The notes under the pieces: model-generated
The model's database searches: none
What the model was told of the DNA's origin: nothing
The model's input: only the letters and a program-made list of their open reading frames with translations
Translations under genes and position numbers: made by a program
NCBI GenBank assembly: GCA_963556695.1
Contig: CAUWAG010000007.1
Location: 1,922,001 to 1,986,000 of the forward strand
Reading direction: 5' to 3'
Source of the DNA: Anthostomella pinea
Taxonomy: Eukaryota > Ascomycota > Sordariomycetes > Xylariales > Xylariaceae
Length of the DNA: 64,000 nt
In this document: positions 53,736 to 64,000 of the stretch, piece by piece
Layout of the letters: each line of letters opens with the position of its first letter
Position numbering within the stretch: the first letter of the stretch is position 1

Positions 53736-55229
53736 CTACACAGAGCAAGCCGCATCCCACCGCTCATCCCCATGCGTGACGTTCAGCGCCGCCCGCACCC
53801 TATCCGTCGCGACGAAGTCCGCCAAGCTACAAGACCCGAACCCGTCGCTCGCGCAGCCCGTCGGGCCCAGGTCGAAGTTGGCCTCGTTCAGCAGCAGCTG
53901 GATCCTCTTCTCGTCCCCGTCGCCGCCGCTGCACGACAGGCCCCGCCACAGCATCTGCGCCGCAAACGGCACCTGGTTCGACGTCCGCCACGCCCGCGTC
54001 GCATTCACCGGACCCTCGGTCGGGTATTCCGAATCCATCGCCAGTCCCAGCGCCGTCAGACCGAGATCAATCGTAGTATCATGCCCAAAGTTCAACGACA
54101 GATTCGCTCCGCCGTCCCGCTGCATGAAAGCCGTCATATTCGCCACGAGCAGACTCCCAAGCACGGCCCCCATATCCCCCGGCAGCCCATAGCCGAACGC
54201 GCCGCGCATCAGCAGGTCGTACTCGTACTCGTGGCTTCGAATCTCGTCGGGTAGGAACAGCGGACACCACGGCGAGCTGCCGACGCCGGACACGGCGGTG
54301 CCGTAGACGCACGCGTACAGCATGCCGTGGACCAGCGGCGCGGTGACGTTGACGCCCGGGTACGCGGGCGCGAGTACGGCGTTGAGGCGCGCCGCGATGG
54401 GCGGCAGGTAGACGGCGCCCCAGGCGGCGACGATATCGCCGCCGGAGGCGTACGACCACGACGCGCACGTGTCCATGGACGTGATCCACGACACGGTCGC
54501 GTTGTCCTCGGCGATCGTGTGCAGCGTGGCGGTCGAGTTGGCGGCGCGGCCGTAGTAGCCGTCCATGAACCACACTGCGGACTCGACGACGCGGTCCTGG
54601 TCGCCGGCTAGCACCTCGACGGTGTAGAGAGTGGGGTACTGCAGGCGGGCGGCTACGCCGTGGTCGAAGAGCTGCTGTCGCCCGGGGGCGGAGAGATCGT
54701 TGGTGGTGAAGGCGCTGCTGGTCCAGCCTTCGGCGAGGAAGGCGTATTCGTCTGGGAGTTCCGCCTGAGGCTGCGAGAACAGCGCGCTGTTGTTGCCGAG
54801 GTAGTATGCCAGGTCGTCGATGACGGTGATCTCGTCCGACAGCGGGTTCCGGCTGCCGTGACGGTGGACCAGGAAGGCCTTTTCGACGGTGCAACCGGGC
54901 GGTGTGCCTGATTGTAAGGACTCGGGCGTGTTGGACGGCACGAAGTATGGCGATAGGTTGCCGAAGTGCTTGTATATGTCGAACTTACACGCTGATCCTG
55001 ATGCGGGCAGCGCGAAGGCGGCTGGCACGAGCCAGGCGGCCGTTTTCCACATTGACGTTGTTGACGGCATCGTGAATATGAGCATGAGCAGCGCGGTCAA
55101 TCCGAGAACCGTCCATCGCCGGTCCTGCATGCGGCGGCGGCTCCAAGGTTTTGTACGCAGAGCTGCTTCCCCGGAACCATGCTGTCGGATCGGCGGCATG
55201 CGCTTCTTGGTTCCTGGTCCTGCATGCAT
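53736..55229 (-). CDS. Histidine acid phosphatase (histidine phosphatase superfamily, branch 2)
   Basis: A single exon encodes up to 497 residues. The catalytic RHGSRNP (residues 123-129) contains the nucleophilic histidine, and the proton-donor HD is in NFGHDTTIDLG (383-384). Around them, EEYDLLMRG-like segments, CASWSYASGGDIVAAWGAV and WCPLFLPDE are typical of fungal phytase-like acid phosphatases. A hydrophobic segment (WTVLGLTALLMLIFTM, residues 39-54) comes before a second (WLVPAAFALPASGSA). The start may be residue 34 (MQDRRW, 55130) or residue 60 (MWKTAAWLVPAAFAL), which gives a clean signal peptide; the longer form would be a type II membrane protein. Several NxS/T glycosylation sites (NNSA, NSTA, NATV, NVTA, NLSL, NVTH) support an extracellular enzyme releasing phosphate from organic esters. 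Confidence 0.88.
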   Translation of the reverse strand: MHAGPGTKKRMPPIRQHGSGEAALRTKPWSRRRMQDRRWTVLGLTALLMLIFTMPSTTSMWKTAAWLVPAAFALPASGSACKFDIYKHFGNLSPYFVPSNTPESLQSGTPPGCTVEKAFLVHRHGSRNPLSDEITVIDDLAYYLGNNSALFSQPQAELPDEYAFLAEGWTSSAFTTNDLSAPGRQQLFDHGVAARLQYPTLYTVEVLAGDQDRVVESAVWFMDGYYGRAANSTATLHTIAEDNATVSWITSMDTCASWSYASGGDIVAAWGAVYLPPIAARLNAVLAPAYPGVNVTAPLVHGMLYACVYGTAVSGVGSSPWCPLFLPDEIRSHEYEYDLLMRGAFGYGLPGDMGAVLGSLLVANMTAFMQRDGGANLSLNFGHDTTIDLGLTALGLAMDSEYPTEGPVNATRAWRTSNQVPFAAQMLWRGLSCSGGDGDEKRIQLLLNEANFDLGPTGCASDGFGSCSLADFVATDRVRAALNVTHGDERWDAACSV

Positions 55230-56481
55230 GGTCCAACGCTAGAGTGCCCGGGTGGGAACGGTATCCGATGCCCAGCTGATATCGCTGGTTCACCTGCCTG
55301 ATCGGGTATCACGTCGCGTGGTCATCTCCGGAGTCCGAAGATCGGTCGGCCGTGTCGAGATAAACGGCGAGGCAGTCAGGCGGCCAATGCAAGAATCAAT
55401 CAGGACGAACCGGCTTAAGACAGGTTGTTGATATGCATCTCGTGTCAGTCGTGATCTGATTGCGACATGGATCTTGGAATTTTAGACACATGCAGGCAAC
55501 AGGTGTTAAAAGCACTTGCAGCTGGCGGCCAGCTGTCCGTAGAAACGCGCCGATGACGCGCCGACGCGGTGAATTTAAAGGACGAAGGTGTTTGACATCC
55601 AAATCCAGTGCAAGAGTCACTAAGTGTCCTGTACTTCCACCTGAGGTATATCTGCCACTCTTTGCGACACTTGAAGCTGAGGACTGGCGAGTATTACCAG
55701 CCAAAGTTGAAAGTGAGCTTCTCCGGCACCTTGCAGTCACCCCGAGAAGACAGATTGCTCATATGGCTTCACCTATATCCGTCCCGATCTTCCTGGTCAT
55801 CTGCGTCGTCAAACACCTCAGTCTGGCTCTGTATATCACCGGCATTGTTTCAAGATCAGTTACTTTCACTCACGCCTTTCACATCTCACACTTAAGGGGC
55901 CCTACGAGTGCGAGGAAAGACTACAATATGTCAACGATACCCGGTTCATCACTGCATTCCTATCTACTGACTATTCTCAGTCAAGTGCTTGCCAGGTGAT
56001 CGGGCCAGACACCGACCGCTTCCTACCTCTTTTCTGTGTTCCCGCCGCATCCCGTAGGTGGCATATGCCTTACCACTGATATGATGGAAGTCGCACGGTC
56101 GGGTTACTGAGAAGCTGCGCTTGATACAGCTCATCTTCAGTGGCATGATCCATGGAGAGCATCGCTCTCCAGCACTTCTGGCTCTTTACGTGAGTCGTAA
56201 GATCTGTATTCTGATTAACCGTCTTCTTTCTTACGGGTATAGTCGGTTTATGCGCGCTGCCAGGTGCTATCGGTGCGCAGCACCTCCAACTTGCTGTTGG
56301 ATCACTTACATTGGCGACAGAGCATATAGACAGGCGTGGTGAGTGCCGTCGCATCGGCATCCCAGGTGATCATGAGGGCAACGATATCCACATTCAAATG
56401 AAGCTTTCGTGCCTCCATGTCGAGGTTGATGTTATCACAAGTCTTGCGGACGGTAGCGATATCCGCATTCAGATGAAGGCT
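55230..56481. other. Intergenic with possible retroelement remnant at right
   Basis: A plus frame at 55460-55999 (VYLPLFATLEAEDWRVLPAK) shows no known domain. At 56385-56481 two imperfect copies of GATATCC(A/G)CATTCA(A/G)ATGAAG lie directly before the LTR, perhaps remnants of the internal part of the retrotransposon. Confidence 0.35.
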
Positions 56482-56679
56482 TGTTGGATTCTGGGCTATG
56501 TTAGCCCATCCATAGTCATCCTTCAGGATCACCATCCCCATTTGTGACTCTGTCACATACGTGGCCAATATAAGGCCACGTATCCTTTCCTTTAGTATCT
56601 TGGATATATATAGGGCCACTCTGGCCGCTCCAGAGTAGCTGGAATTCCTCTCCTTAATAGAACACTTTGAAATCTCACA
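56482..56679. mobile_element. LTR copy 2 of the retrotransposon at 4.5 kb, 198 bp
   Basis: Begins TGTTGGATTCTGGGC and ends AAATCTCACA, with the same length and nearly the same sequence as the LTR at 4504-4701, including the TATATATAGGGCC box. The flanking five bases differ (AGGCT left, TATAT right), so it is not a simple solo LTR. It may be the 3' LTR of a rearranged or truncated element. Confidence 0.8.
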
Positions 56680-57102
56680 TATATTAACCCACGAAAATGT
56701 TAATTTCCGGAACCGAGACCCCTTGTTAATATACGCATATTAATTGGGCGACGACGAGGTCGTGGATAGTGTCAATTTAACTCTACGAAGGGGTCTTGTC
56801 TTTCAAATGAATTGATCAATGGCTTTGTCCTTTCTTAGTCACGACCTCGAAAAATCTGCACAAGGGTTCCTTAGTTCACCAGTTCATGGGAAAACCAAAA
56901 GGCAGGGGGATGCCCTCCACTAGCGACGACCCGCGGGTGACTTTGGCTTGTGCAAAATCTAAACTGTACCTATGGCTTAACGAATGTTCTTGGGGATTTG
57001 TAAGATGCGTAGTACATACCTCTAACTAAACATGATCCTGCCACCCCTGGATGGACGATATTTACTGGGAACAGCATGTACGCGCAGCGTGACAATTTGT
57101 TT
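56680..57102. other. Intergenic, 3' flank of TMEM16
   Basis: A short inverted pair GAGACCCCTT (about 56719) and AAGGGGTCT (about 56786). No coding signal. Confidence 0.4.
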
Positions 57103-59485
57103 CTACGCTTCCTTCTTCGCCTCGTTCGCACTTCTCAAAGCCTTGATGAGTCCCATGCCGACATCGACGCTCGCCATCGGCTCCCTCTGTCGCGTCCAGA
57201 ACAGATCGTGGCCATTCAAGAGCACAGACCGTCTGCGTTCTCGCTCTTGCTCATCCACCGCCAAGTGTTGCTGAAATCGGCTCTCCAGTTCCTCCAAGTA
57301 CTTCTTGCGCTGCACGTATCGCTTCTTGCGGCGCTTCCGCATCTGTTCTGAGCACACCATACGCTGCAGGGCGAAGCCGACTATGTACCGCAACACCAGG
57401 TAGATGTGCTCCGAGACGAAGATGGTGAGAGGAAGCGCGTACCATGTATCGCTTCCTGGGAGGAAGCCCAGGCTATCGTTTCCGAAGAGATACACGACAG
57501 CAGCTGTGGAGATGCTTCCCATCCAGGTCAGGAAGCCCAGAGAGTCGATCCACGGCCCGATGCCGTCGGTCCGGATGGGAGCCGGGCGCCGATGGTCGAT
57601 GCAGATCTTGAGAAAGTCGGAGCGCAACTCGATCCAGTTGTTGACGAGAAAACCGACGGAGACGAGCGGCCAGACGGGCGAAAAGAGAGCTAGATATCCG
57701 AACTGGATGATCATCTCGGAGTAGTCGTCTTGCACGTTATAAGGCTCCAGCTGCGCTTCGTTGCGGGCCCGCTTGAGAAATTTCACTTCTTCTGGAATAT
57801 CCCGGATGACTGTGTTTATCGTGGCGACGTGGGCACGCTCGGCGCGGTAATCTTTGTACCATCGGCCGGCTTTGTGCTTGAGGTAAGGGAATATCAGCTC
57901 CTCGAACAGGTTGGAAATTTGGCCGGTGACAGTTAAAGCGATGACTTCGTTTCGCAACCTCGATGGGTCAACGGCGAATTCTCCATCTGATTCAAATTTG
58001 ATGGTGCCGGGGAGCACGCTCCTCAAAAGGATTTCCAGATGTGGTACGATTGTGTTGCCGAATGGGACGTATACGAGCGCGGTGAGTAAAATGGGAAGAT
58101 AGTTGGTGATGAAGTTGAGAACGAAGATTTTCTGCGTGTGTGACATCTCGTGTCGGTCCTGCGTGCGGTGGTTCTCGTAGTTGGTAAGCATCGTGGCTAC
58201 ATCTTCGAACCTTGAGCTGATGAAAGGGAGTACGCAGGCGAGAAGAACGGTCGGGAGATACTCCTAAATTACAATGCTGTCAGCAGCAATACGCAGGACA
58301 ACAACGACTAGGGTAGCGTACGAGATAAGTTTTGAGAGTTCCCTCGTAAACCTCAGAGATGAAAATTTCAATGGTGAACACCAAGGTTATCAAAGCCCCG
58401 AGAATGACGAGCGCTGTGATCGTGAAAGGAATCTGCAAGGTATGGCGAATAACATGCTTCCAGATTGGAAAGTAGCGCTTGAGCTCGCCGGTCGTCGGAT
58501 CCACAATCTCCTTGATATACTTGAACTTGGGCCGAGTCATCTTTAATGACGCGATACCTCGGACGTTCCACCGGAGGCTCAGGTCCACCTCTTGCAATTT
58601 CCAGTACTCTAGAAAAACCACACACCACAGACTGGTTATGATGGCATAGACGAGGGAATAGTGAGGCAGGAACATCCACGCAAGGAATCCGGTCGAGGCA
58701 GGGAAGAACATAAAGACGATATATGTCTGCAGGAAGGCGAAATAGAAAGCCACCTGCGGGTCGGTTAGCAAGACGAAGCCCTCCACACAAGCCGTGCATC
58801 TATTGATGCATACCTTCACGCCAAACAAACCCCTGATTTTGTCCAAGTCGTCTGGCTTCAGAAATATTTTCCTGCTCAAGTACTGCAGCAGCTTTCTGTT
58901 GGCTGAGACGTTATGCAACGGGAACACAGACTCAACGTTCTCCCAGTTGCCAGATTTTGGCGTTATGCCGGCCCCACCTAGTTCTTTACTCCAGGTGACG
59001 AGGTGGTACATGGAAAGAAGGTCCTCGGCCTCGTAATCTCCATCGACCACTGTATCCTTACCGCCGCCAGGGTGGTTCAAGGAGATGCCATACAACCAGT
59101 CTTTGACTCTGGTGGCAGCAATGTCAGGGTATGTTCACATGGGTAGAGAAGTTGCAATGCATCTCACCGAGATTTGTAGACCATATTACCCAACAGCTCT
59201 TTCGGAGCCTTGACAAAGATAAGGAGAGACTGGTCGTAGCCAGCTCGAAGTTCGGTGTAAAGTCCGACAGACTCGAGGTCCTGCACCAAAGTGTGTAGCT
59301 CATCGACCGCCTTAAAATAGTCTGGGAGAGCTCAGCAAGTGCATCGAAGAGGGCCCGGAGACGATTGCCTTACCGACGTCGCTAAAGTTGTAGTGTACAA
59401 CGTAAACATTGTTGTAAGTGACGCCGTCGTGCGGACGGGGTAAGCGTGGTTCTTTCTCCATCAATTGAAGAGAAAGGTCAGACAT
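57103..59485 (-). CDS. TMEM16/anoctamin family membrane protein (lipid scramblase or Cl- channel)
   Basis: ATG at 59485 opens MSDLSLQLMEKEPRLPRPHD. Several short introns are read (about 59322-59373, 59109-59167, one in-frame intron near 58759-58812, one near 58266-58330). The cytosolic N-domain (VGLYTELRAGYDQSLLIFVK, APKELLGNMVYKSR) precedes the first helix. Hallmarks are VAFYFAFLQTYIVFMFFPAS, LEYWKLQEVDLSLRWNVRG (TMEM16 loop), LPTVLLACVLPFISSRFEDV, NYENHRTQDRHEMSHTQKIF, YSEMIIQFGYLALFSPVWPL and NNWIELRSDFLKICIDHRRP. Acidic residues in the NYENHRTQ and FLVNNWIELRSD regions fit the Ca2+ site of the family. Fungal homologues (nhTMEM16, afTMEM16) are Ca2+-activated scramblases, and yeast Ist2 tethers ER to plasma membrane. 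The C-terminus is basic and coiled. The gene is complete. Confidence 0.92.
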
Positions 59486-60614
59486 GATCAAACGTGAGAA
59501 GAGAAAATAGAGCGAAAGAACGGCAGGCAGGTACGTCTTCTAAGTATGTAAGCCTAGCCGCCGGCTTGTAGGAATGCAAATGGGGGCGGAGTCGGACAGA
59601 GCGTCGGGTACACGGCACACGGCACACGGCACACACGGCACACGGCACACGGCAGTCATCTGGTGGAGTACGAGTCAGAATCATAATCTTCCGAATCTTC
59701 CAGCCTTGCCCCCGGCTGCCCGCCCCCCTGCCGCGCCGTCCTCTTGCGCCGGGCCTGAGACCCCAGCTCTTCAGACGCGCCATCATATGATCATCCACCG
59801 CCAGCGACGATCCCAGGTTCGACGACATAGACGGCGGGCCGCCTCTATTGCCGTTCCGGTGGGAAGCCGATGCGGATCTCGCGGCCGGCGTTCTCGTGCT
59901 CGATGCGGTCGAGCATGTTGAGACCTGGCCCTGGCGTTCGCATCTTGTCTTCTGGGCAACATCAGCCTACCAAAAACCCGGCTCAAATTAGAAGACCCTT
60001 GCTGTCTGTATGGATGGTTTGACTGTGGAATCACATGGATCCAACACTTTATATATCTCTTAAAAAACTAATAACCCCCTTCGTTATACGTATAACGGCT
60101 GGTTATACCGGTATTAACTTTGTATTATACGTATTATGTTGGATCTATGCAATTCCAGCCTGCAAACCATCTATACCAAGACCCACATGTATGATTAGAT
60201 AAGAGATAGATACCGGATTGCGAGGTTACTTAGCCAGACCTTCAGGTCCAGCTAGACCTCCCAATCCAACCATCAGCAACATCATGACCTTGACCCCATA
60301 CTCGAGTATTATGATTGATTGTTCAAGCCTGTTCCAACATATTATATATTATATGTATAATAAAAATCGGAGTCCTAGCCACGAAGTGGGGTTGAGGGGC
60401 AGAGGGGCAGAGGGACTGGCTGGCAGCTGGCAGCTGGCACCAAGGACAGCCACAGCTGTGAGCGGGTGCAGGGCAGACGCGTCGAGCACGCGTGGACGCG
60501 GTAGACCTCAACGACCTTTACGGAACCCGTTTGCCATTGCAGGAAGGGAGCGCTCACCGAAACCTGCACGCAATCAACGGCAGCTTCGAAGGTTAGAAGG
60601 TTCTTGCCGATACA
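59486..60614. other. Intergenic with ACACGGC microsatellite, divergent promoters
   Basis: An imperfect (CACACGG)n/(ACACGGC)n tract is at 59611-59654. The middle (60040-60160) is AT-rich with TATACGTATAA-like palindromes. A (GGCAGCT)n-like stretch is at 60420-60438. There is no gene. The region separates the divergent TMEM16 and PIF1 genes. Confidence 0.5.
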
Positions 60615-62880
60615 ATGTCAGGAATCAGGTACTACACAGACACCAACGGGCAATCTATTGCATTCCCCGATTCCTTAACCACCCATGGCAGCTATTTCCC
60701 TCTCCCCCTTCCCCAGAATCCAAACCCGGATCAGCAGCAATGGCAGCAGCCAGACCTGAGCTTTGGCGGGCAGCAGAGTCTGCCAGCCCAGCCCTACAAC
60801 TTTGGCACATATCGTGAGTACCACCCGACACTTTCTGTCTAGGTCGCATCGGCTCTGTGCCAGTACCGTATCTAACAATTGCGCAGCTGTTGCCAATTAC
60901 TACCAAGCTCCCCCTCTACCGCAGGGCCACCCGCCGCCTTTTGAGCCGCAGCAACCTCTTGGATACGCTCCTCTACAACCTCGTTACCTGCCGCAGCCCG
61001 AGGCTGAGAACCAAATTGCCGCACCACCCTCGAAACGACGGCGCAAAATAGACTCTGGCAAGCTTCCCGAAGTCATCACTCTCCTGGATTCAGACGACGA
61101 GACACCTCCTGCGCAACCGCTGCAAGCTATCTCCTCCAATATTGCCCCAAGCTATGCGATGCCAGCCATGTACGGAAGTGAGACTGCGAAACTGCTTCTT
61201 ACAACGCCTGCGCTACCCACGTCGACACCGCCTAGAGCTCCAAACTCAACCTTGACTCCACCGTCCTCATCACCGTTGGTGAGCGCCCCAGCTCCTCATC
61301 CGCCCCCGCCACAAGCTGCAGTTGTAGAACCGACACTTTGCCCAGAGCAAGCTGAATTGGTCGAGCTCATCGCGAGCGGTCGCAATGTCTTCTACACTGG
61401 ATCGGCAGGGTGTGGCAAGTCTACCGTCCTGAAGTCCTTCACCAAACGGCTCCGAGAGATGGGCAAGGATGTACGCATTCTTGCTCCCACTGGCCGTGCC
61501 GCTCTGCAAGTCGGTGGCATGACGACTTGGACTTATGCAGGGTGGACACCGAACCATCACAAACGGACTCTGGATGAACTGAAACAGGCCGCTCATGGAA
61601 AGTTTGTCCACAAGCGTTTCACAGAAACTGATGTTCTGGTCATCGACGAGATCAGTATGGTTGAAAATTTGCATTTTGAACGGCTCAACGAAGTGCTCAA
61701 AGAAGCGCGACTTAGACCCCATCAACCCACCCGGGCCTTTGGAGGCCTTCAAATCATAGTCACCGGTGACTTCTGCCAACTTCCGCCTGTGAAGCCATTC
61801 CAGCACTGCATCGACTGCGGCGGGCTGATGATCCAACGCACCATGAACGGGGAATCAACGTACACCTGTGCGAGGCATGGGACCTACCGAGACGAGGAGA
61901 AGTGGGCGTTCAGGAGCAAGGCCTGGGAAGAATGCAACTTCGCCCACGTTGAGCTGAAGAATGTCCACCGCCAGAGTGATCAGACATTTATTGCCATGCT
62001 TCAGAAGTGCCGTACTGGGGACAAACTCACACCGTCCGAGACAAACTTGCTCATGGACCACCCATGCAAAGTCCACAATGCCACCAAGCTTTTCGCTACC
62101 CGCGACGAAGTCGGAAGAGTCAACCAGGAGGCTTTCAGGAAGCTCAAGTCCCCAAACCACATCTACTGGTGCCGAGACTCCTTTTTCTGGCAGAAACATC
62201 ATCCCCATCTTCAATGGAAGAACACGAGAAAGGCCAATGGCCCTGAAGAGCAGAAGCCACTCTCAGCTCTGGACGACCATCGTTATGGCGAATGTGTTGA
62301 GCTCAAGAAGGGCATGCTGGTAGTTTTGCTCACAAATCTGGACCTTTCTGCAGGCCTTTGCAATGGGAGCCAGGGACTAGTATGCGGGTTCGAGCGTTTC
62401 AGCAAAGAGAGAATGCCCAAAGCGAAGACCGGCAATGGCAAGCAAGAACCTGAGAATCCGATTCTTGGCGAACGTGCTTCATTAAAAGAGGCAGAGATCA
62501 GGCAGTTTCTTGAGGGCCCTGGCACGAGCTTCAAGGTGTGGCCCATTGTCAAGTTTCACAATGGCGTTACCCGTACCATCTATGCCGAGTGCTCTGACAA
62601 CGAGCTGGGAGACGAGAGGCCTTACAGTCTTTTGTGCAGGACTCAAGTCCCATTGGCCCCGGCGTGGGCCATGACAATCCACAAGAGTCAAAGTCTGACT
62701 CTCGACAGAGTGATAGTAAACCTCTCCAAGGCATTTGAGGAAGGGCAGGTTTATGTCGCCCTTTCACGAGCAACAGGATTGGGGGGACTGAAGATCGAAG
62801 GAGATGTGGCTGGCCTACGGACGGGTCTGGGAGGCAACCAAACGGTCCAGACATTCCTACTGGAGAAGTTTGGACATTGA
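60615..62880 (+). CDS. PIF1-like SF1B DNA helicase with zinc insertion
   Basis: Two exons (60615-60813, 60887-62880) give 730 residues. The first ~200 are Gln/Pro-rich and disordered, with a basic patch PPSKRRRKIDSGKLPEVI followed by VITLLDSDDE, which resembles a nuclear localisation signal and a SUMO-interacting motif. The helicase core has Walker A GSAGCGKST (about 237-246), ILAPTGRAALQVGG (motif Ia), VLVIDEISM (Walker B, about 319), FGGLQIIVTGDFCQLPPV (motif III), and, near the C-terminus, AMTIHKSQSLTLDRVIVNLS and GQVYVALSRATGLGGLKI (motifs V/VI). Between motifs III and IV lies a CIDCGG..YTCARHG insertion (about 373-395) that could bind zinc. PIF1 helicases unwind G-quadruplexes and displace telomerase. 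The nuclear signals suggest a nuclear rather than mitochondrial isoform. Confidence 0.9.
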
Positions 62881-62905
62881 AATCCTTTGTTGTAGATGAG
62901 CGTTC

Positions 62906-62998
62906 GCACAGTTGGATACCCGGATTACTGCTTGGATACCTGGATCGTTTCCTGGATACCTGGATCGCTCTTTGGCTGTCTGGGTCGATCCTTGGCTA
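62906..62998. repeat. Degenerate 20-bp tandem repeat
   Basis: Four to five tandem units of about 20 bp follow the pattern TTGGATACCTGGATCGNTYC just after the helicase stop codon. The later units drift (GGCTGTCTGGGTCGATCC). They lie in the 3' UTR or just beyond. Confidence 0.75.
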
Positions 62999-64000
62999 GC
63001 GGCATTGGGGAGATGCTGGGACTAGATGTAGGGTGTTCATGAGAAAATTGGGTTGAGGTCGGTTTGGCGGCTCAATCATACTAAACCAATATGTGTCTAC
63101 CTTGTTGCCCATGTTCATAGACGTAACGAGTTTCATACACTCCGACCAGGCTTCAGGATGCACGGTAACTTGACAAGGCGGCCTACGATCAGCTACAGAT
63201 CCACGTTCTGGCGGTGGTTACCGGCGCATGTGGCGAGCTTGTTAAACGTGTTATGCGAGCCCCCTGGAATATGATATCCCTACGAGCGGCTTTCCATGGC
63301 CATCTCAAGACGTGCCGTTCGCCGTTCGTACCGCGTGGTGTATGGCCGATACTGAGTACGGGTCCGGGATTTGCTTCAAAGTTACGAGCTTGCTGGTCTG
63401 ATGCTTCGAGACTTCTATTCTCTTTCGGACAGTTCCTAGCCAATAACTAGAGGTGCTAGTGGGTCGAGCGTTAGAGTTTTGGCAACATGGAATTTCGGCG
63501 GCGGTTGGATTGGTGGTCGTTTCACTTGGTTTAGCATTGTAAAACTCATTCGTGGGCAGGGCTGAACTCAAAGTTGCAGCTTCCTCAGATGTCCATTTTA
63601 GGGGCACATTCAAACTCTCTTGCACTCTTTATCGTCTTCAAAACATTTCGCTTTTCCAACATTTCATTGATCTCCAGGCTTGGGGCAATAAGCACTCTTC
63701 CTCCAGAGCACCGCTTCACTCATCACTACTTACGACTCCGCCGAAGACCCCCTACTGCAACCAACCCCGACAAATTACAGGAACACAGCCCATCGAAGAA
63801 CCAGGGCCAGCGCATCGACGCCATGGCAGACGAGACCGAGAAGAAAAGGCAGCTGATGGAGTCCAGCCACACACTCTTGCCAAAAACAACTATTTTTCTT
63901 GGCGCCCCGCTGTTAGGGCGCAACCTCTATATCTGCACTAAAGCAGGCATTTGTCTCAGTACCTGACTATCCTTGCCAAGGCGCAGAAAAATTTTCTCAC
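62999..64000. other. Window end, possible start of another gene
   Basis: A plus-strand ATG at 63823 (MADETEKKRQLMESSHTLLP) follows a pyrimidine-rich leader (63600-63780) and could be the first exon of a gene running off the window. The frame ends at 63966 without a clear splice site, so I give no CDS. The rest shows no recognisable feature. Confidence 0.3.

Noticed and set aside
54079..54894. 271-codon arginine-rich frame on the same strand as the phosphatase
   Set aside because: An out-of-frame shadow of the phosphatase caused by high GC; the true frame has RHGSRNP and HD.
62906..62998. CRISPR-like array
   Set aside because: The units are contiguous without spacers and drift along the array; this is a tandem repeat in a eukaryotic nuclear sequence.

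Overview
The window is nuclear DNA of a filamentous ascomycete (Pezizomycotina, probably a plant-associated or lignocellulose-degrading Sordariomycete). Genes carry short 45-80 nt introns with GT..AG borders and CTRAY branch sites. There are typical fungal families: GH131 with a CBM1 cellulose-binding tail, berberine-bridge-like FAD oxidases, 2EXR proteins and a fungal TMEM16. Fungal transposons (Fot1/pogo, hAT, Tad-like LINE) are present. The species assignment is inference; no rRNA or barcode lies in the window.

Layout. From 0 to about 41 kb the DNA is gene-poor and decayed. It holds a small SRPBCC gene, a ubiquitin-like/helical fungal pseudogene, and two broken members of one large fungal helical family (5.8-8.7 kb and 21.2-23.9 kb). 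It also holds a hypothetical gene, an intact GH131-CBM1 enzyme (12.4 kb), a PARP-like gene truncated against a hAT transposase fragment (14.7-16.4 kb), and an intact secreted FAD oxidoreductase (18.2 kb). Relics follow: P450, metallo-beta-lactamase-fold and ankyrin, plus an unusual signal-peptide-bearing methyltransferase-like gene (28.0 kb). From 30.1 to 34.6 kb lie two divergent Tad-like LINE copies, one of them inside an RWD-domain relic. A TA-flanked MITE is at 35.5 kb, and a nearly intact Fot1/pogo transposon (37.1-39.3 kb) sits inside the coding exon of a 2EXR gene.

From about 42 kb onward most genes are intact housekeeping or secreted genes. These are a conserved small protein, a DUF3445 heme N-demethylase-like protein, mitochondrial ETF-ubiquinone oxidoreductase, a repeat-rich secreted protein and a six-cysteine small secreted protein (candidate effector). 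A histidine acid phosphatase, a TMEM16 scramblase/channel and a PIF1-like helicase with a zinc insertion complete the set. A TIR element (45.0-46.3 kb) and a second LTR (56.5 kb) are the main mobile DNA there.

The window therefore reads as a boundary between a transposon-rich, decaying compartment and a conserved core. The best observations are: the helical-family gene at 21.2-23.9 kb, whose roughly 880-codon frame is broken only by stops that each equal a C-to-T change of a glutamine codon (RIP-like); the exact insertion of the pogo element in a 2EXR gene; very short LINE insertions with perfect target duplications, one adding 17 in-frame codons that include a stop; a solo LTR with a perfect 5-bp duplication; and paired octamers inside the TIRs of two unrelated TA-flanked elements. 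I saw no biosynthetic cluster, CRISPR array or new multi-gene defence system.
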